From positions 1-5,154 of the forward strand of contig JAOZKS010000202.1 of NCBI GenBank assembly GCA_029935255.1: a DNA stretch of 5,154 nucleotides. Reading direction: 5' to 3'. Source of the stretch: Pontiella sp. Its GTDB lineage: Bacteria > Verrucomicrobiota > Kiritimatiellia > Kiritimatiellales > Pontiellaceae. Made by a program: the position numbers and the translations under genes. The notes under the pieces were generated by a model. The model was not told where the DNA came from. It was given only the letters and a program-made list of their open reading frames with translations, and did not search any database. Below are positions 1-5,154 of this stretch, piece by piece (the stretch's first letter is position 1; each line of letters opens with the position of its first letter).

Positions 1-2
1 TT

Positions 3-674
3 ACGGCCGGCCGTATCTCCATCGATGGAGAAACCGTTACCGAGCTTGGAAGCAAAGTCTCCCCTTCGACTCAAAAAGTGATCTTCAACGGCAAGGTGGT
101 GGCGAAGGAGGCCACGGTTACCTTTCTCCTCAACAAACCGCCGAAAGTGATCTGCACGTCGGACGATCCGCAGGGGCGCACCACCGTGCTGGATCTGCTG
201 GAGGATCTGCCCGAGCGGGTCTATACCGTTGGGCGTCTCGATTTCATGAGCGAAGGACTGATCATGGTCACCAACGACGGCGATCTGGCCCACTCCCTCA
301 TGCACCCGCGCTACCATATCGAGAAGGTCTACAAAGTCTGGATTGATAAGCCGATCGGCTATCACCAGCTTCAAAAAATGAAGCGCGGCATCCCGAATCA
401 GGGCGAAACCCTGCGCGTGCTGGATATCGATGAAGGCCAGCACACTCGACACGGCGTTGAATACACGATCACCCTTGGTGAAGGCAAGAACCGGCACATC
501 CGCCGATTGATGGAACATTTCGAAAAAAAGGTGTTCCGCCTCAAGCGCATCTCGATCGGCCCAATCCGTCTCGACGACTTAAAAACGGGCGAGTGGCGGC
601 CGGCTAAGCCGTCCGAATTAAAGTTGCTGCGCGCGGCGATTTCCAATCGAAAAAAACCTAGAAAAGTCGATTAA
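3..674 (+). CDS. RsuA/RluB-family rRNA pseudouridine synthase (5' partial)
   Basis: This enzyme isomerises a specific uridine in ribosomal RNA to pseudouridine in the cytoplasm. The reading frame is open to the left edge, so the gene starts outside the window and 223 residues remain. Residues 1-33 look like the end of an S4 RNA-binding domain (GRISIDGETV, then KVIFNGKVV). The catalytic domain follows, with the LLNKPP entry strand and the signature VGRLDFMSEGL, in which the catalytic Asp is residue 80 (codon 240-242). Further on come TNDGDLAHSLMHP, the late motif LGEGKNRHIRRL and the GPIRLDDLKTGEW segment near the C-terminus. These blocks are typical of the RsuA/RluB/RluE/RluF group and not of RluA or TruA. 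The target base (16S U516, 23S U2605 or another) cannot be read from the sequence, so no symbol is given. The stop TAA is followed by the metY leader. No convincing terminator was seen between them. Confidence 0.93.
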   Translation, partial: TAGRISIDGETVTELGSKVSPSTQKVIFNGKVVAKEATVTFLLNKPPKVICTSDDPQGRTTVLDLLEDLPERVYTVGRLDFMSEGLIMVTNDGDLAHSLMHPRYHIEKVYKVWIDKPIGYHQLQKMKRGIPNQGETLRVLDIDEGQHTRHGVEYTITLGEGKNRHIRRLMEHFEKKVFRLKRISIGPIRLDDLKTGEWRPAKPSELKLLRAAISNRKKPRKVD

Positions 675-692
675 AAAACAGTCGAACCTCGC

Positions 693-722
693 TTGACTAA
701 TCCGCGCGATACACTACCTTAT
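693..722 (+). promoter_or_regulatory. possible sigma-70-type promoter for the metY leader
   Basis: TTGACT at 693-698 matches five of the six bases of a -35 hexamer. It lies upstream of the riboswitch, where a promoter is expected. The -10 box is poor: at 17-18 base spacing there is only ACCTTA or CCTTAT (716-722), and TACACT at 710-715 is too close. This is a tentative call that rests mainly on position. Confidence 0.25.
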
Positions 723-734
723 TCCTCATCTTTA

Positions 735-833
735 GCATTGAGAGCGGCGAGAGGGAACTGGCCCGGTGATCGCCCGGCAACCTGCAGGAATCAGGGTGCC
801 AAGGTCAGGTTTTGCAGCGCAAAGCAACGATGT
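735..833 (+). promoter_or_regulatory. SAM riboswitch aptamer (SAM-I / S-box type)
   Basis: This RNA element should bind S-adenosylmethionine and switch off the downstream methionine genes. The conserved SAM-I core is easy to recognise: AGAG, then GAGGGAACTGGCCC (751-764), CGCCCGGCAACC (771-782) and GGGTGCCAA (794-802). P1 can form between GCATTG (735-740) and CGATGT (828-833), with two G.U pairs. The GGG of GAGGGA can pair with the CCC of CGCCCGGC to make P2. CCTG/CAGG (781-784/792-795) can make a short P3, and GTTTTGC/GCAAAGC (809-815/819-825) makes a P4 hairpin with an AGC loop. The stretch between GGTGCCAA and P4 departs from the common TTCCTGC pattern, so a SAM-I/IV-like variant is possible. 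The metY-metX genes directly downstream are classic targets. The boundaries follow the P1 pairing. Confidence 0.9.
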
Positions 834-834
834 G

Positions 835-919
835 TTCCCCATATGGGGAAAATGTTCGATGTCTTTCCTCAAAACACCCTTTACTTGGCTTATAACCTAT
901 AAAATCGAGAGGAAAAGAC
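835..919 (+). promoter_or_regulatory. riboswitch expression platform with ribosome-binding-site sequestering hairpin
   Basis: A perfect 16-base palindrome, TTCCCCATATGGGGAA (835-850), directly follows the aptamer and can fold as a 6-bp stem with an ATAT loop. It has no T-tract after it, so it does not look like an intrinsic terminator. GTCTTTCCTC (861-870) is complementary to GAGGAAAAGAC (909-919), which contains the metY Shine-Dalgarno; the pairing is 10 bp with one bulged A. TTTCCTC (864-870) can instead pair with GAGGGAA (751-757) inside the aptamer P2 strand, with one G.U pair. The pairings are read directly from the sequence. The switching model is inferred: SAM-bound aptamer leaves the Shine-Dalgarno hidden, and the free state exposes it. 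Confidence 0.6.
907..913 (+). promoter_or_regulatory. metY ribosome binding site
   Basis: GAGAGGA lies 7 bases before the ATG at 921 and fixes that start. It sits inside the arm that the upstream pyrimidine stretch 861-870 can cover, so its accessibility is probably the controlled step. Confidence 0.8.
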
Positions 920-920
920 C

Positions 921-2201
921 ATGAGCAAACTGGAAACCAAATGCCTGCACGCCGGATATGAATCCGCAGAACCCACAACCAACGCACATGCAGTTCCGCT
1001 GTACCGCACGGCCTCCTATCGCTTCAACAGCACCGAGCACGCTGCCAATCTCTTCACCCTGAAGGAGCTTGGAAACATCTACACCCGCCTGATGAATCCA
1101 ACCACCGATGTGCTCGAACAGCGCGTGGCCGCCATGGAAGGGGGCGCGGCTGGCCTTGCCGTTGCTTCGGGAACCAGTGCCATCTTCTACAGCATTGTCA
1201 ATCTGGCAAAATCCGGTGATGAAATTGTTTCGGCCAACAACCTCTACGGAGGAACCTATACCCAATTTAACGACATTCTTCCCTCCATGGGCATCAAGGT
1301 TAACTTTGTCGATCCAACCGACCCGAACAATTTTGAAGCCGCGATCACCGACAGAACCAAAGCTCTCTATTGCGAAAGCGTTGGCAACCCCCTGCTGGAT
1401 GTCGCCGACATTCAGGCCCTTGCCGACATTGCGCATGCTCATGGCCTGCCGCTGATCGTCGATAGCACCTTCTCCACACCGGCACTCTGCCGCCCGCTCG
1501 AACACGGCGCAGACATTGTCGTCCATTCGCTGACCAAGTGGCTCGGCGGGCATGGAACAGGCATCGGCGGCATCGTGGTCGACTCCGGAAAGTTTGACTG
1601 GACCACGGGCAAACATCCGCTGCTTTCCGATCCGGAACCGAGCTACTGGAACGTCAGCTTCGCCAACGACCTTGGCGACCTGGCTCCCCTCGCCTACATC
1701 CTGCGCATGCGCCTGATTCCGCTCCGCAATCTCGGTGCCTGCATCTCGCCCGACAATTCATGGATGGCGCTACAAGGCATTGAAACCCTGTCGCTGCGCA
1801 TGGAGCGCCATTCTGGAAACGGTCTGGCCGTGGCCAAGCACCTGCAGAATCACGATAAAGTCGAATGGGTGCGCCATCCCGCACTCGAAGGCGATCCTTC
1901 CTACGAGCTGGCGCAGAAATACCTGCCCAACGGCGCGGGCGGCATGGTCATCTTCGGCATCAAAGGCGGAGCGGAGTCCGGCCGGAAGTTTATTGAAAAC
2001 CTCGAACTCTTCTCGCACCTCGCCAACGTAGGCGATGCCCGCAGTCTGGCGATTCACCCCTCTTCCACCACCCACTCGCAACTCAGTGAAGAGCAGCAGG
2101 CCGCCGGACGCATCACCCCGGATCTGGTTCGCCTCTCGGTTGGACTTGAACATATCGATGATATCCTGTCTGATATTGACCAAGCACTGGCCAATCTCTA
2201 G
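921..2201 (+). CDS. metY: O-acetylhomoserine sulfhydrylase (aminocarboxypropyltransferase)
   Basis: This PLP enzyme makes L-homocysteine from O-acyl-homoserine and sulfide in the cytoplasm, bypassing cystathionine. At 426 residues it has the usual length of MetY, longer than most cystathionine gamma-synthases. Visible family features are YTRLMNPT (Tyr54 and Arg56, cofactor contacts from the neighbouring subunit), SGTSA (83-87, phosphate loop), NNLYGGTY (Tyr109, ring stacking), GNPLLDV (155-161), Asp181 in IVDSTFSTP (pyridine nitrogen), and SLTK with Schiff-base Lys206 followed by WLGGHGTGIGG. Arg404 in RLSVGLE is the expected substrate-carboxylate ligand. Functions of single residues are transferred from the Cys/Met-metabolism PLP family. 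The ATG at 921 has a good ribosome binding site and begins the conserved KLETKCLHAGY segment. A SAM riboswitch precedes the gene. MetX, which supplies the substrate, follows after 42 bases. A homocysteine synthase using O-succinylhomoserine is the main alternative. Confidence 0.95.
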   Translation: MSKLETKCLHAGYESAEPTTNAHAVPLYRTASYRFNSTEHAANLFTLKELGNIYTRLMNPTTDVLEQRVAAMEGGAAGLAVASGTSAIFYSIVNLAKSGDEIVSANNLYGGTYTQFNDILPSMGIKVNFVDPTDPNNFEAAITDRTKALYCESVGNPLLDVADIQALADIAHAHGLPLIVDSTFSTPALCRPLEHGADIVVHSLTKWLGGHGTGIGGIVVDSGKFDWTTGKHPLLSDPEPSYWNVSFANDLGDLAPLAYILRMRLIPLRNLGACISPDNSWMALQGIETLSLRMERHSGNGLAVAKHLQNHDKVEWVRHPALEGDPSYELAQKYLPNGAGGMVIFGIKGGAESGRKFIENLELFSHLANVGDARSLAIHPSSTTHSQLSEEQQAAGRITPDLVRLSVGLEHIDDILSDIDQALANL

Positions 2202-2208
2202 AAAACAC

Positions 2209-2234
2209 AGGCCATCCTTTCGGGGATGGCCTTT
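2209..2234 (+). terminator. hairpin between metY and metX (weak terminator or attenuator-like)
   Basis: AGGCCATCC (2209-2217) pairs perfectly with GGATGGCCT (2224-2232) around a six-base TTTCGG loop, giving a GC-rich 9-bp stem. An A-rich stretch precedes it, and only TTT follows before AAGGA. The shape resembles an intrinsic terminator, but the T-tract is short, so partial read-through is likely. It may instead stabilise the metY transcript or tune metX translation, because its 3' foot is two bases from the metX Shine-Dalgarno. No promoter for metX was seen after it. Confidence 0.6.
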
Positions 2235-2239
2235 AAGGA
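2235..2239 (+). promoter_or_regulatory. metX ribosome binding site
   Basis: AAGGA lies four bases before the ATG at 2244, a tight but workable spacing. It decides the start: the earlier in-frame ATG at 2226 lies inside the hairpin arm and has no comparable site. Confidence 0.6.
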
Positions 2240-2243
2240 TACA

Positions 2244-3386
2244 ATGGAAGTAAGAAGTCAATTTTTCACCTATGGTGAAGGTTCCGAATCCCGCCTCGTA
2301 CTACACGATGGGCGGGATTTTGGTCCCGTCACCCTCGCCTACGAAACCTATGGCACACTGAACGAAGCCAAGGACAATGCCATACTGATTTTTCACGCTT
2401 TGTCGGGTTCCCAGCACATCATGGGCTTCAACCCAGAAGTTCCAGACACAGGAGAACGCTGGAACAGCGAGTGCCAAACCGGCTGGTGGGACAACTTTGT
2501 CGGCCCCGGAAAAACCATCGACACCGACCGGTTTTTCATCGTGTGCGCAAACTATCTAGGGGGCTGCTACGGCAGCACGGGCCCCTCCTCCATTAATCCG
2601 GAAACAGGGAAAGAATACGGAGGCGACTTCCCGCAGATTTCATTCGGAGACATTGTCGACTCCCAGCTTCCCCTGTTCGACGAACTGGGCATTAATCTGT
2701 TCCACGCCGCGATCGGTTCATCCCTCGGCGGAATGCTGGTGCTCAACTTTTCCGCCCGGTATCCCGAACGCGTCAAACGCGTGATCCCCATGGCCTGCGG
2801 CCTGGAGTCCACCACTCTGACGCGCGTGCATAACCTTGAACAAATTCTGGCCATCGAAAACGATCCGAACTATTGCAACGGACATTATTACGACGGCCCC
2901 GCCCCGCTGCGCGGACTGGCCCTTGCCCGCATGATCTCGCATAAAACCTTTGTTTCGCTCCATGCCATGGAGGCGCGCATGACCAACAAGTGCGAGCAGG
3001 AACACGACGAGTTTTCGTGGTACAAAATCAAAACCCCGCTTGAATCCTACATCCTTCACCAAGGGCGTAAATTCCTGCGGCGGTTCGATGCGAACACCTA
3101 TCTGTATCTCATCGCCGGATGGACCCACTTCAACCTGGCGCGCGATCTCGGAACCACCGACTACAACGAAGTGTTCAAAAGGTGCGTGCATCAGGATTAC
3201 CTCGTGTTCAGCATCGACTCCGACTGCTGCTTCTATCCGGACGAACAGGAGCACCTCCATCAAAAGCTCGTTAAAGCCGGGATCAACGTGGAATACATCA
3301 GCGTCAGCTCCGACAAAGGGCATGACTCGTTCCTGCTCGAACCCGAACTCTATTCCGAAGCCATCAACCGGATGTTGGAGAAATAG
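2244..3386 (+). CDS. metX: homoserine O-acetyltransferase (MetX-type acyltransferase)
   Basis: This alpha/beta-hydrolase-fold enzyme transfers an acyl group from acyl-CoA to L-homoserine, the committed step of methionine synthesis. From ATG 2244 it is 380 residues, normal for MetX. Recognisable blocks are LAYETYGTLN (31-40), HALSGSQH (51-58), GWWDNFVGPGK (80-90), DTDRFF, NYLGGCYGSTGPSSINP (103-119), the nucleophile elbow GSSLGG with Ser160, DSDCCFYP with likely catalytic Asp327, and DKGHDSFLLE with His360. The catalytic roles follow from the family. The elbow reads GSSLGG where GGSMGG is more common. The in-frame ATG at 2226 would add six residues but falls within the intergenic hairpin, so it is not preferred. 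The gene follows metY and makes its substrate. Some MetX proteins use succinyl-CoA, and the sequence alone does not settle which acyl donor is used. No metW follows, unlike in many proteobacteria. Confidence 0.94.
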   Translation: MEVRSQFFTYGEGSESRLVLHDGRDFGPVTLAYETYGTLNEAKDNAILIFHALSGSQHIMGFNPEVPDTGERWNSECQTGWWDNFVGPGKTIDTDRFFIVCANYLGGCYGSTGPSSINPETGKEYGGDFPQISFGDIVDSQLPLFDELGINLFHAAIGSSLGGMLVLNFSARYPERVKRVIPMACGLESTTLTRVHNLEQILAIENDPNYCNGHYYDGPAPLRGLALARMISHKTFVSLHAMEARMTNKCEQEHDEFSWYKIKTPLESYILHQGRKFLRRFDANTYLYLIAGWTHFNLARDLGTTDYNEVFKRCVHQDYLVFSIDSDCCFYPDEQEHLHQKLVKAGINVEYISVSSDKGHDSFLLEPELYSEAINRMLEK

Positions 3387-3421
3387 GCGTTGGGCATTGA
3401 TCATAACCGGAACATGAAATC

Positions 3422-3604
3422 ATGATTGCTGTACTCTCCCCATCCAAAAGCATGGATATGGACCCTGCACAACCCGTGGATGCCACACAACCCGTGTTCT
3501 TGGAGCAGTTGCAAAAGCTCATCTCCACCGTCCGTAGGTTTTCCGTACCCCAGCTGATGGAATTCATGGAGATCAGCGAAGAACTCAACCGCACCGAAAA
3601 GTAG
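3422..3604 (+). pseudogene. yaaA: N-terminal remnant of yaaA (UPF0246 peroxide-stress family)
   Basis: The 60 codons match only the start of the YaaA family: IAVLSPSKSMDMD corresponds to the family opening LILISPAKTLD, and FLEQLQKLI, VPQLMEFMEISEEL correspond to the following helices and the LMxISDKL block. Intact YaaA proteins are around 250 residues and limit iron-dependent oxidative damage during peroxide stress. Here the frame stops (TAG) just after the first conserved block. The next 100 bases give no YaaA-like continuation in any forward frame before gspI begins, so the remaining three quarters are deleted, not simply out of frame. The ATG at 3422 is 35 bases after the metX stop and has no clear ribosome binding site. 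It could still be translated as a short peptide, but keeping YaaA activity is unlikely. Confidence 0.72.
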
Positions 3605-3613
3605 CCCTCCAAT

Positions 3614-3624
3614 AGGAGAGGAAG
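3614..3624 (+). promoter_or_regulatory. strong purine-rich Shine-Dalgarno-like site upstream of gspI
   Basis: AGGAGAGGAAG is the best ribosome-binding sequence in this stretch, but it lies about 80 bases before the ATG that gives a normal prepilin leader. Its spacing suits a TTG at 3631 in the gspI frame (GAGGA ends 8 bases before it). A GTG at 3627 gives only five codons. CTCC (3607-3610) can pair weakly with GGAG (3615-3618). It may serve an extended gspI start or be a leftover of a lost gene. No promoter could be defined in 3605-3705. Confidence 0.45.
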
Positions 3625-3705
3625 TAGTGATTGGCCCGCAATAAAAAGGGGGGCATGTTTGTCTTTATTAAACCTGCGCATATTGGGATTATTGCCGGCC
3701 AACGT

Positions 3706-4116
3706 ATGAAAAAGATAACCGCATCCAAAACAGGCATGACACTCATCGAAGTGCTGATTGCCCTAATCATCCTAAGCGTCGGTGTTTCGTCGATGATGGT
3801 GGCCATGTCGCGTTGTCTTTCGGTGGTGCGTACTGCCCGCAATCTGAATGTTTCCCGCAATCTGCTCCGGCGGGTGGATATCGAAAACCCCATCGATCGA
3901 AAGACCATTGAGGAAACCACCGATTCCGGTGATTTTGAAGATGTGGAGGGCTACACATGGGAACGCGAGATCCTGATGGTCGACGAAGAGGAGCGCCCAG
4001 GACTGTTTCTCGTAACCACGCGCATCGTATGGTCGGAACGCGGCCGCGATACCTTTGAGGAAATCACGACCTACAAATATGCCCCGGACGCAGAAAGCGT
4101 TACAAAAGAATTTTGA
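3706..4116 (+). CDS. gspI: type II secretion minor pseudopilin GspI-like
   Basis: This is probably a minor pseudopilin of the type II secretion system, part of the GspI-GspJ-GspK tip in the inner membrane and periplasm. From ATG 3706 it has 136 residues. The 10-residue basic leader MKKITASKTG ends at a prepilin peptidase site before MTLIEVLIALIILSVGV. Glu15 (+5 of the mature protein) is the conserved pilin glutamate, and a hydrophobic helix covers about residues 11-33. The C-terminal part has the Trp and beta-strand pattern of GspI (YTWEREI, then FLVTTRIVWSERG). Start choice is uncertain: ATG 3655 (with AAGGGGGG just before it) and TTG 3631 (with AGGAGAGGAAG) are in frame and have better ribosome sites, but would give leaders of 27 or 35 residues. 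The stop overlaps the gspJ start. A different type IV pilin-like protein is possible, but the I-J-K order supports GspI. Confidence 0.8.
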   Translation: MKKITASKTGMTLIEVLIALIILSVGVSSMMVAMSRCLSVVRTARNLNVSRNLLRRVDIENPIDRKTIEETTDSGDFEDVEGYTWEREILMVDEEERPGLFLVTTRIVWSERGRDTFEEITTYKYAPDAESVTKEF

Positions 4117-4823
4117 AACCGAGAACTCAAATCCTAAAATCTAAAACCACACCGGGGTTTACGCTGTTGGAGCTGATGGTGGCGATGGTCATTCTGACCA
4201 TCGCCATGTCCATTGCGTTTCAGGCCTTCAGCGGCACCATACGGGGATGGAAACGAGGGACGGAGGTCATCGACGGCATCAAGCATGGCGACTTTGCCAT
4301 GACCCATCTGGCCTCCGCCGTCAATTCCAGCATCTACTTCCTCAACCAACGCAAAAGCTACGCATTCAAAATCGAAAAAGGAACGTCCTCCGGCCTGCCC
4401 GCCGACACAATCAGCTTTGTGACCGCCAGCAGTGCCTTCATGCCCGAAAGCTCGCCGCTCAAATATGGCCCGCACCGCATCAAGCTCTATATCGACGACG
4501 ATGACCGCGGCAACCCCGCCCTCTTTGCCTTTGCCATGCCAGCCATTGCAAATGACGAAGAATATGAAGATGAATACGATTCCGAGCCCATGCTTGTTTC
4601 CCGCGCGATCCAGGGACTGGAAATCATGCTCTACGACGAAGAGCTTGAAGACTGGACCGACGAGTGGGAAAAAGAAAACTCCATCCCGGAACGAGTCAAG
4701 CTAACCCTTTTTGTGGCCTCGGATGATGAAGACGAAGAACCCATCGAATTTGTACGCATCATCGATATCCCCGTATCGCAATCCGTGAAGGCCAAATTAT
4801 CAGGGCCGACGAATACTGAGTAA
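4113..4823 (+). CDS. gspJ: type II secretion minor pseudopilin GspJ-like
   Basis: This is a predicted minor pseudopilin that would join GspI and GspK at the pseudopilus tip. It has 236 residues, somewhat longer than many GspJ proteins. A 15-residue leader, MKPRTQILKSKTTPG, precedes the cleavage site, followed by FTLLELMVAMVILTIAMSIAF, with Glu20 at +5 of the mature protein and a membrane helix over about residues 16-38. The later pattern of strands and RVKLTLFV near residues 194-201 fits GspJ. The start is TTG, overlapping the gspI stop as TTGA, which suggests translational coupling; no in-frame ATG lies upstream of the leader. The periplasmic part is strikingly acidic, with runs at about 128-131, 148-158, 175-189 and 204-209, most of them probably lineage-specific surface loops. 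GspH-like or generic PulG-like assignments are less likely given the neighbours. Confidence 0.82.
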   Translation: MKPRTQILKSKTTPGFTLLELMVAMVILTIAMSIAFQAFSGTIRGWKRGTEVIDGIKHGDFAMTHLASAVNSSIYFLNQRKSYAFKIEKGTSSGLPADTISFVTASSAFMPESSPLKYGPHRIKLYIDDDDRGNPALFAFAMPAIANDEEYEDEYDSEPMLVSRAIQGLEIMLYDEELEDWTDEWEKENSIPERVKLTLFVASDDEDEEPIEFVRIIDIPVSQSVKAKLSGPTNTE

Positions 4824-4858
4824 TCCAGCAACTCCGGGGGCGTGACTCCTCCAAAACG

Positions 4859-5154
4859 ATGACACCCATGAAACCGCACCCAAATATTAAACGGAATCGA
4901 AAAGAAGGGGCCGCCCTCTTGGTCGCGCTTTGGGTGCTGATTATCCTTTCACTGATTGTTGGCTCCTTTGCCTTCGAGATCCAACTCGAAGCCCGGTTGG
5001 TCTCGCACAAGCGCAAAAAATTCCGTGCGGAAATGATGGCCTATTCCGGCATCGAATATGCCCGCGCCATCCTCGACCAGCGCGCCAAGGCCAATCAACT
5101 TGAAATTGAAGATATGGGGGCAGAAGACGAGGATGGCTTCCTGCTCGCCGCGCT
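4859..5154 (+). CDS. gspK: type II secretion minor pseudopilin GspK-like (3' partial)
   Basis: This is the beginning of a probable GspK, the large minor pseudopilin that caps the secretion pseudopilus. The frame is open to the right edge, giving 98 complete codons. A basic leader (KRNRKEG) ends at Gly17, followed by AALLVALWVLIILSLIVGSF as the membrane helix. Position +5 of the mature protein is Val22, not Glu, which matches the known lack of the conserved glutamate in GspK. The next segment, EARLVSHKRKKFRAEMMAY then SGIEYARAIL (about residues 44-73), fits the helix after the membrane segment in this family. The alternative in-frame ATG at 4868 gives a leader three residues shorter; neither start has a clear ribosome binding site. 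It lies 35 bases after gspJ, in canonical I-J-K order. Most of the periplasmic domain is outside the window. Confidence 0.82.
   Translation, partial: MTPMKPHPNIKRNRKEGAALLVALWVLIILSLIVGSFAFEIQLEARLVSHKRKKFRAEMMAYSGIEYARAILDQRAKANQLEIEDMGAEDEDGFLLAA

Noticed and set aside
681..697. Hairpin GTCGA/TTGAC after the pseudouridine synthase as a terminator
   Set aside because: The stem is five pairs including a G.U, and no T-tract follows.
835..856. Palindrome after the aptamer as an intrinsic terminator
   Set aside because: The stem is only about 6 bp with a usable loop and is followed by AATGTTCG, without a T-tract.
693..902. Small forward open frame of 69 codons before metY
   Set aside because: It runs through the SAM aptamer and the palindrome; the sequence constraint there is explained by RNA structure and the peptide resembles nothing known.
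897..1616. Long reverse-strand open frame (239 codons) opposite metY
   Set aside because: It lies fully antisense to a gene with clear PLP-enzyme motifs, has a low-complexity Gly/Val-rich composition, and shows no recognisable domain or ribosome site.
2226..2243. Six-codon N-terminal extension of metX from ATG 2226
   Set aside because: This ATG is inside the 3' arm of a 9-bp hairpin and lacks a proper ribosome site, while ATG 2244 has AAGGA just upstream.
2718..3404. Long reverse-strand open frame (228 codons) opposite metX
   Set aside because: It mirrors the codon pattern of metX, has no family resemblance and no plausible start context.
3627..3644. GTG-started mini-ORF after the strong Shine-Dalgarno-like site
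   Set aside because: It encodes five residues before TAA and has no supporting evidence beyond the upstream purine-rich site.

Overview
The window comes from a bacterial chromosome of moderate, slightly GC-rich composition, and every supported gene is on the + strand. It has four parts: the end of an rRNA pseudouridine synthase gene, a SAM-riboswitch-controlled metY-metX methionine block, a remnant of yaaA, and the start of a type II secretion minor-pseudopilin cluster (gspI-gspJ-gspK). The riboswitch-metY-metX unit and the divergent, acidic pseudopilins would fit the PVC group (for example Kiritimatiellota, Verrucomicrobiota or Lentisphaerota) or another diderm. This placement is a weak inference, because no taxonomic marker is present.

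Region 1 (3-674) encodes the C-terminal part of an RsuA/RluB-type pseudouridine synthase; its 5' end lies outside the window. Region 2 (675-920) is a 246-base leader. It holds a SAM-I-like riboswitch aptamer (about 735-833), a 16-base perfect palindrome (835-850), and a pyrimidine stretch (861-870) that can pair with the metY Shine-Dalgarno region (909-919). This arrangement points to SAM-dependent control of translation initiation.

Region 3 (921-3386) is metY (O-acetylhomoserine sulfhydrylase) followed by metX (homoserine O-acyltransferase). MetX activates homoserine and MetY adds sulfide to give homocysteine, so the two form the direct-sulfhydrylation branch of methionine synthesis. A stable hairpin with a short T-tract lies between them. 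It covers an upstream in-frame ATG of metX, so the start at 2244 is preferred.

Region 4 (3422-3604) is a 60-codon fragment matching only the N-terminus of the YaaA (UPF0246) family. The rest of the gene is missing, so this is probably a deletion remnant.

Region 5 (3706-5154) encodes three prepilin-like proteins in the canonical I-J-K order. GspI and GspJ have class III leader peptides with Glu at +5 of the mature protein. GspK lacks that Glu, as is typical of its family. The three probably form the tip of the secretion pseudopilus. No gspG or gspH gene lies directly upstream.

No transposon, CRISPR array, tRNA or rRNA was seen. The most interesting points are the riboswitch expression platform, the intergenic hairpin, the yaaA remnant at the junction of two gene blocks, and the unresolved gspI start.
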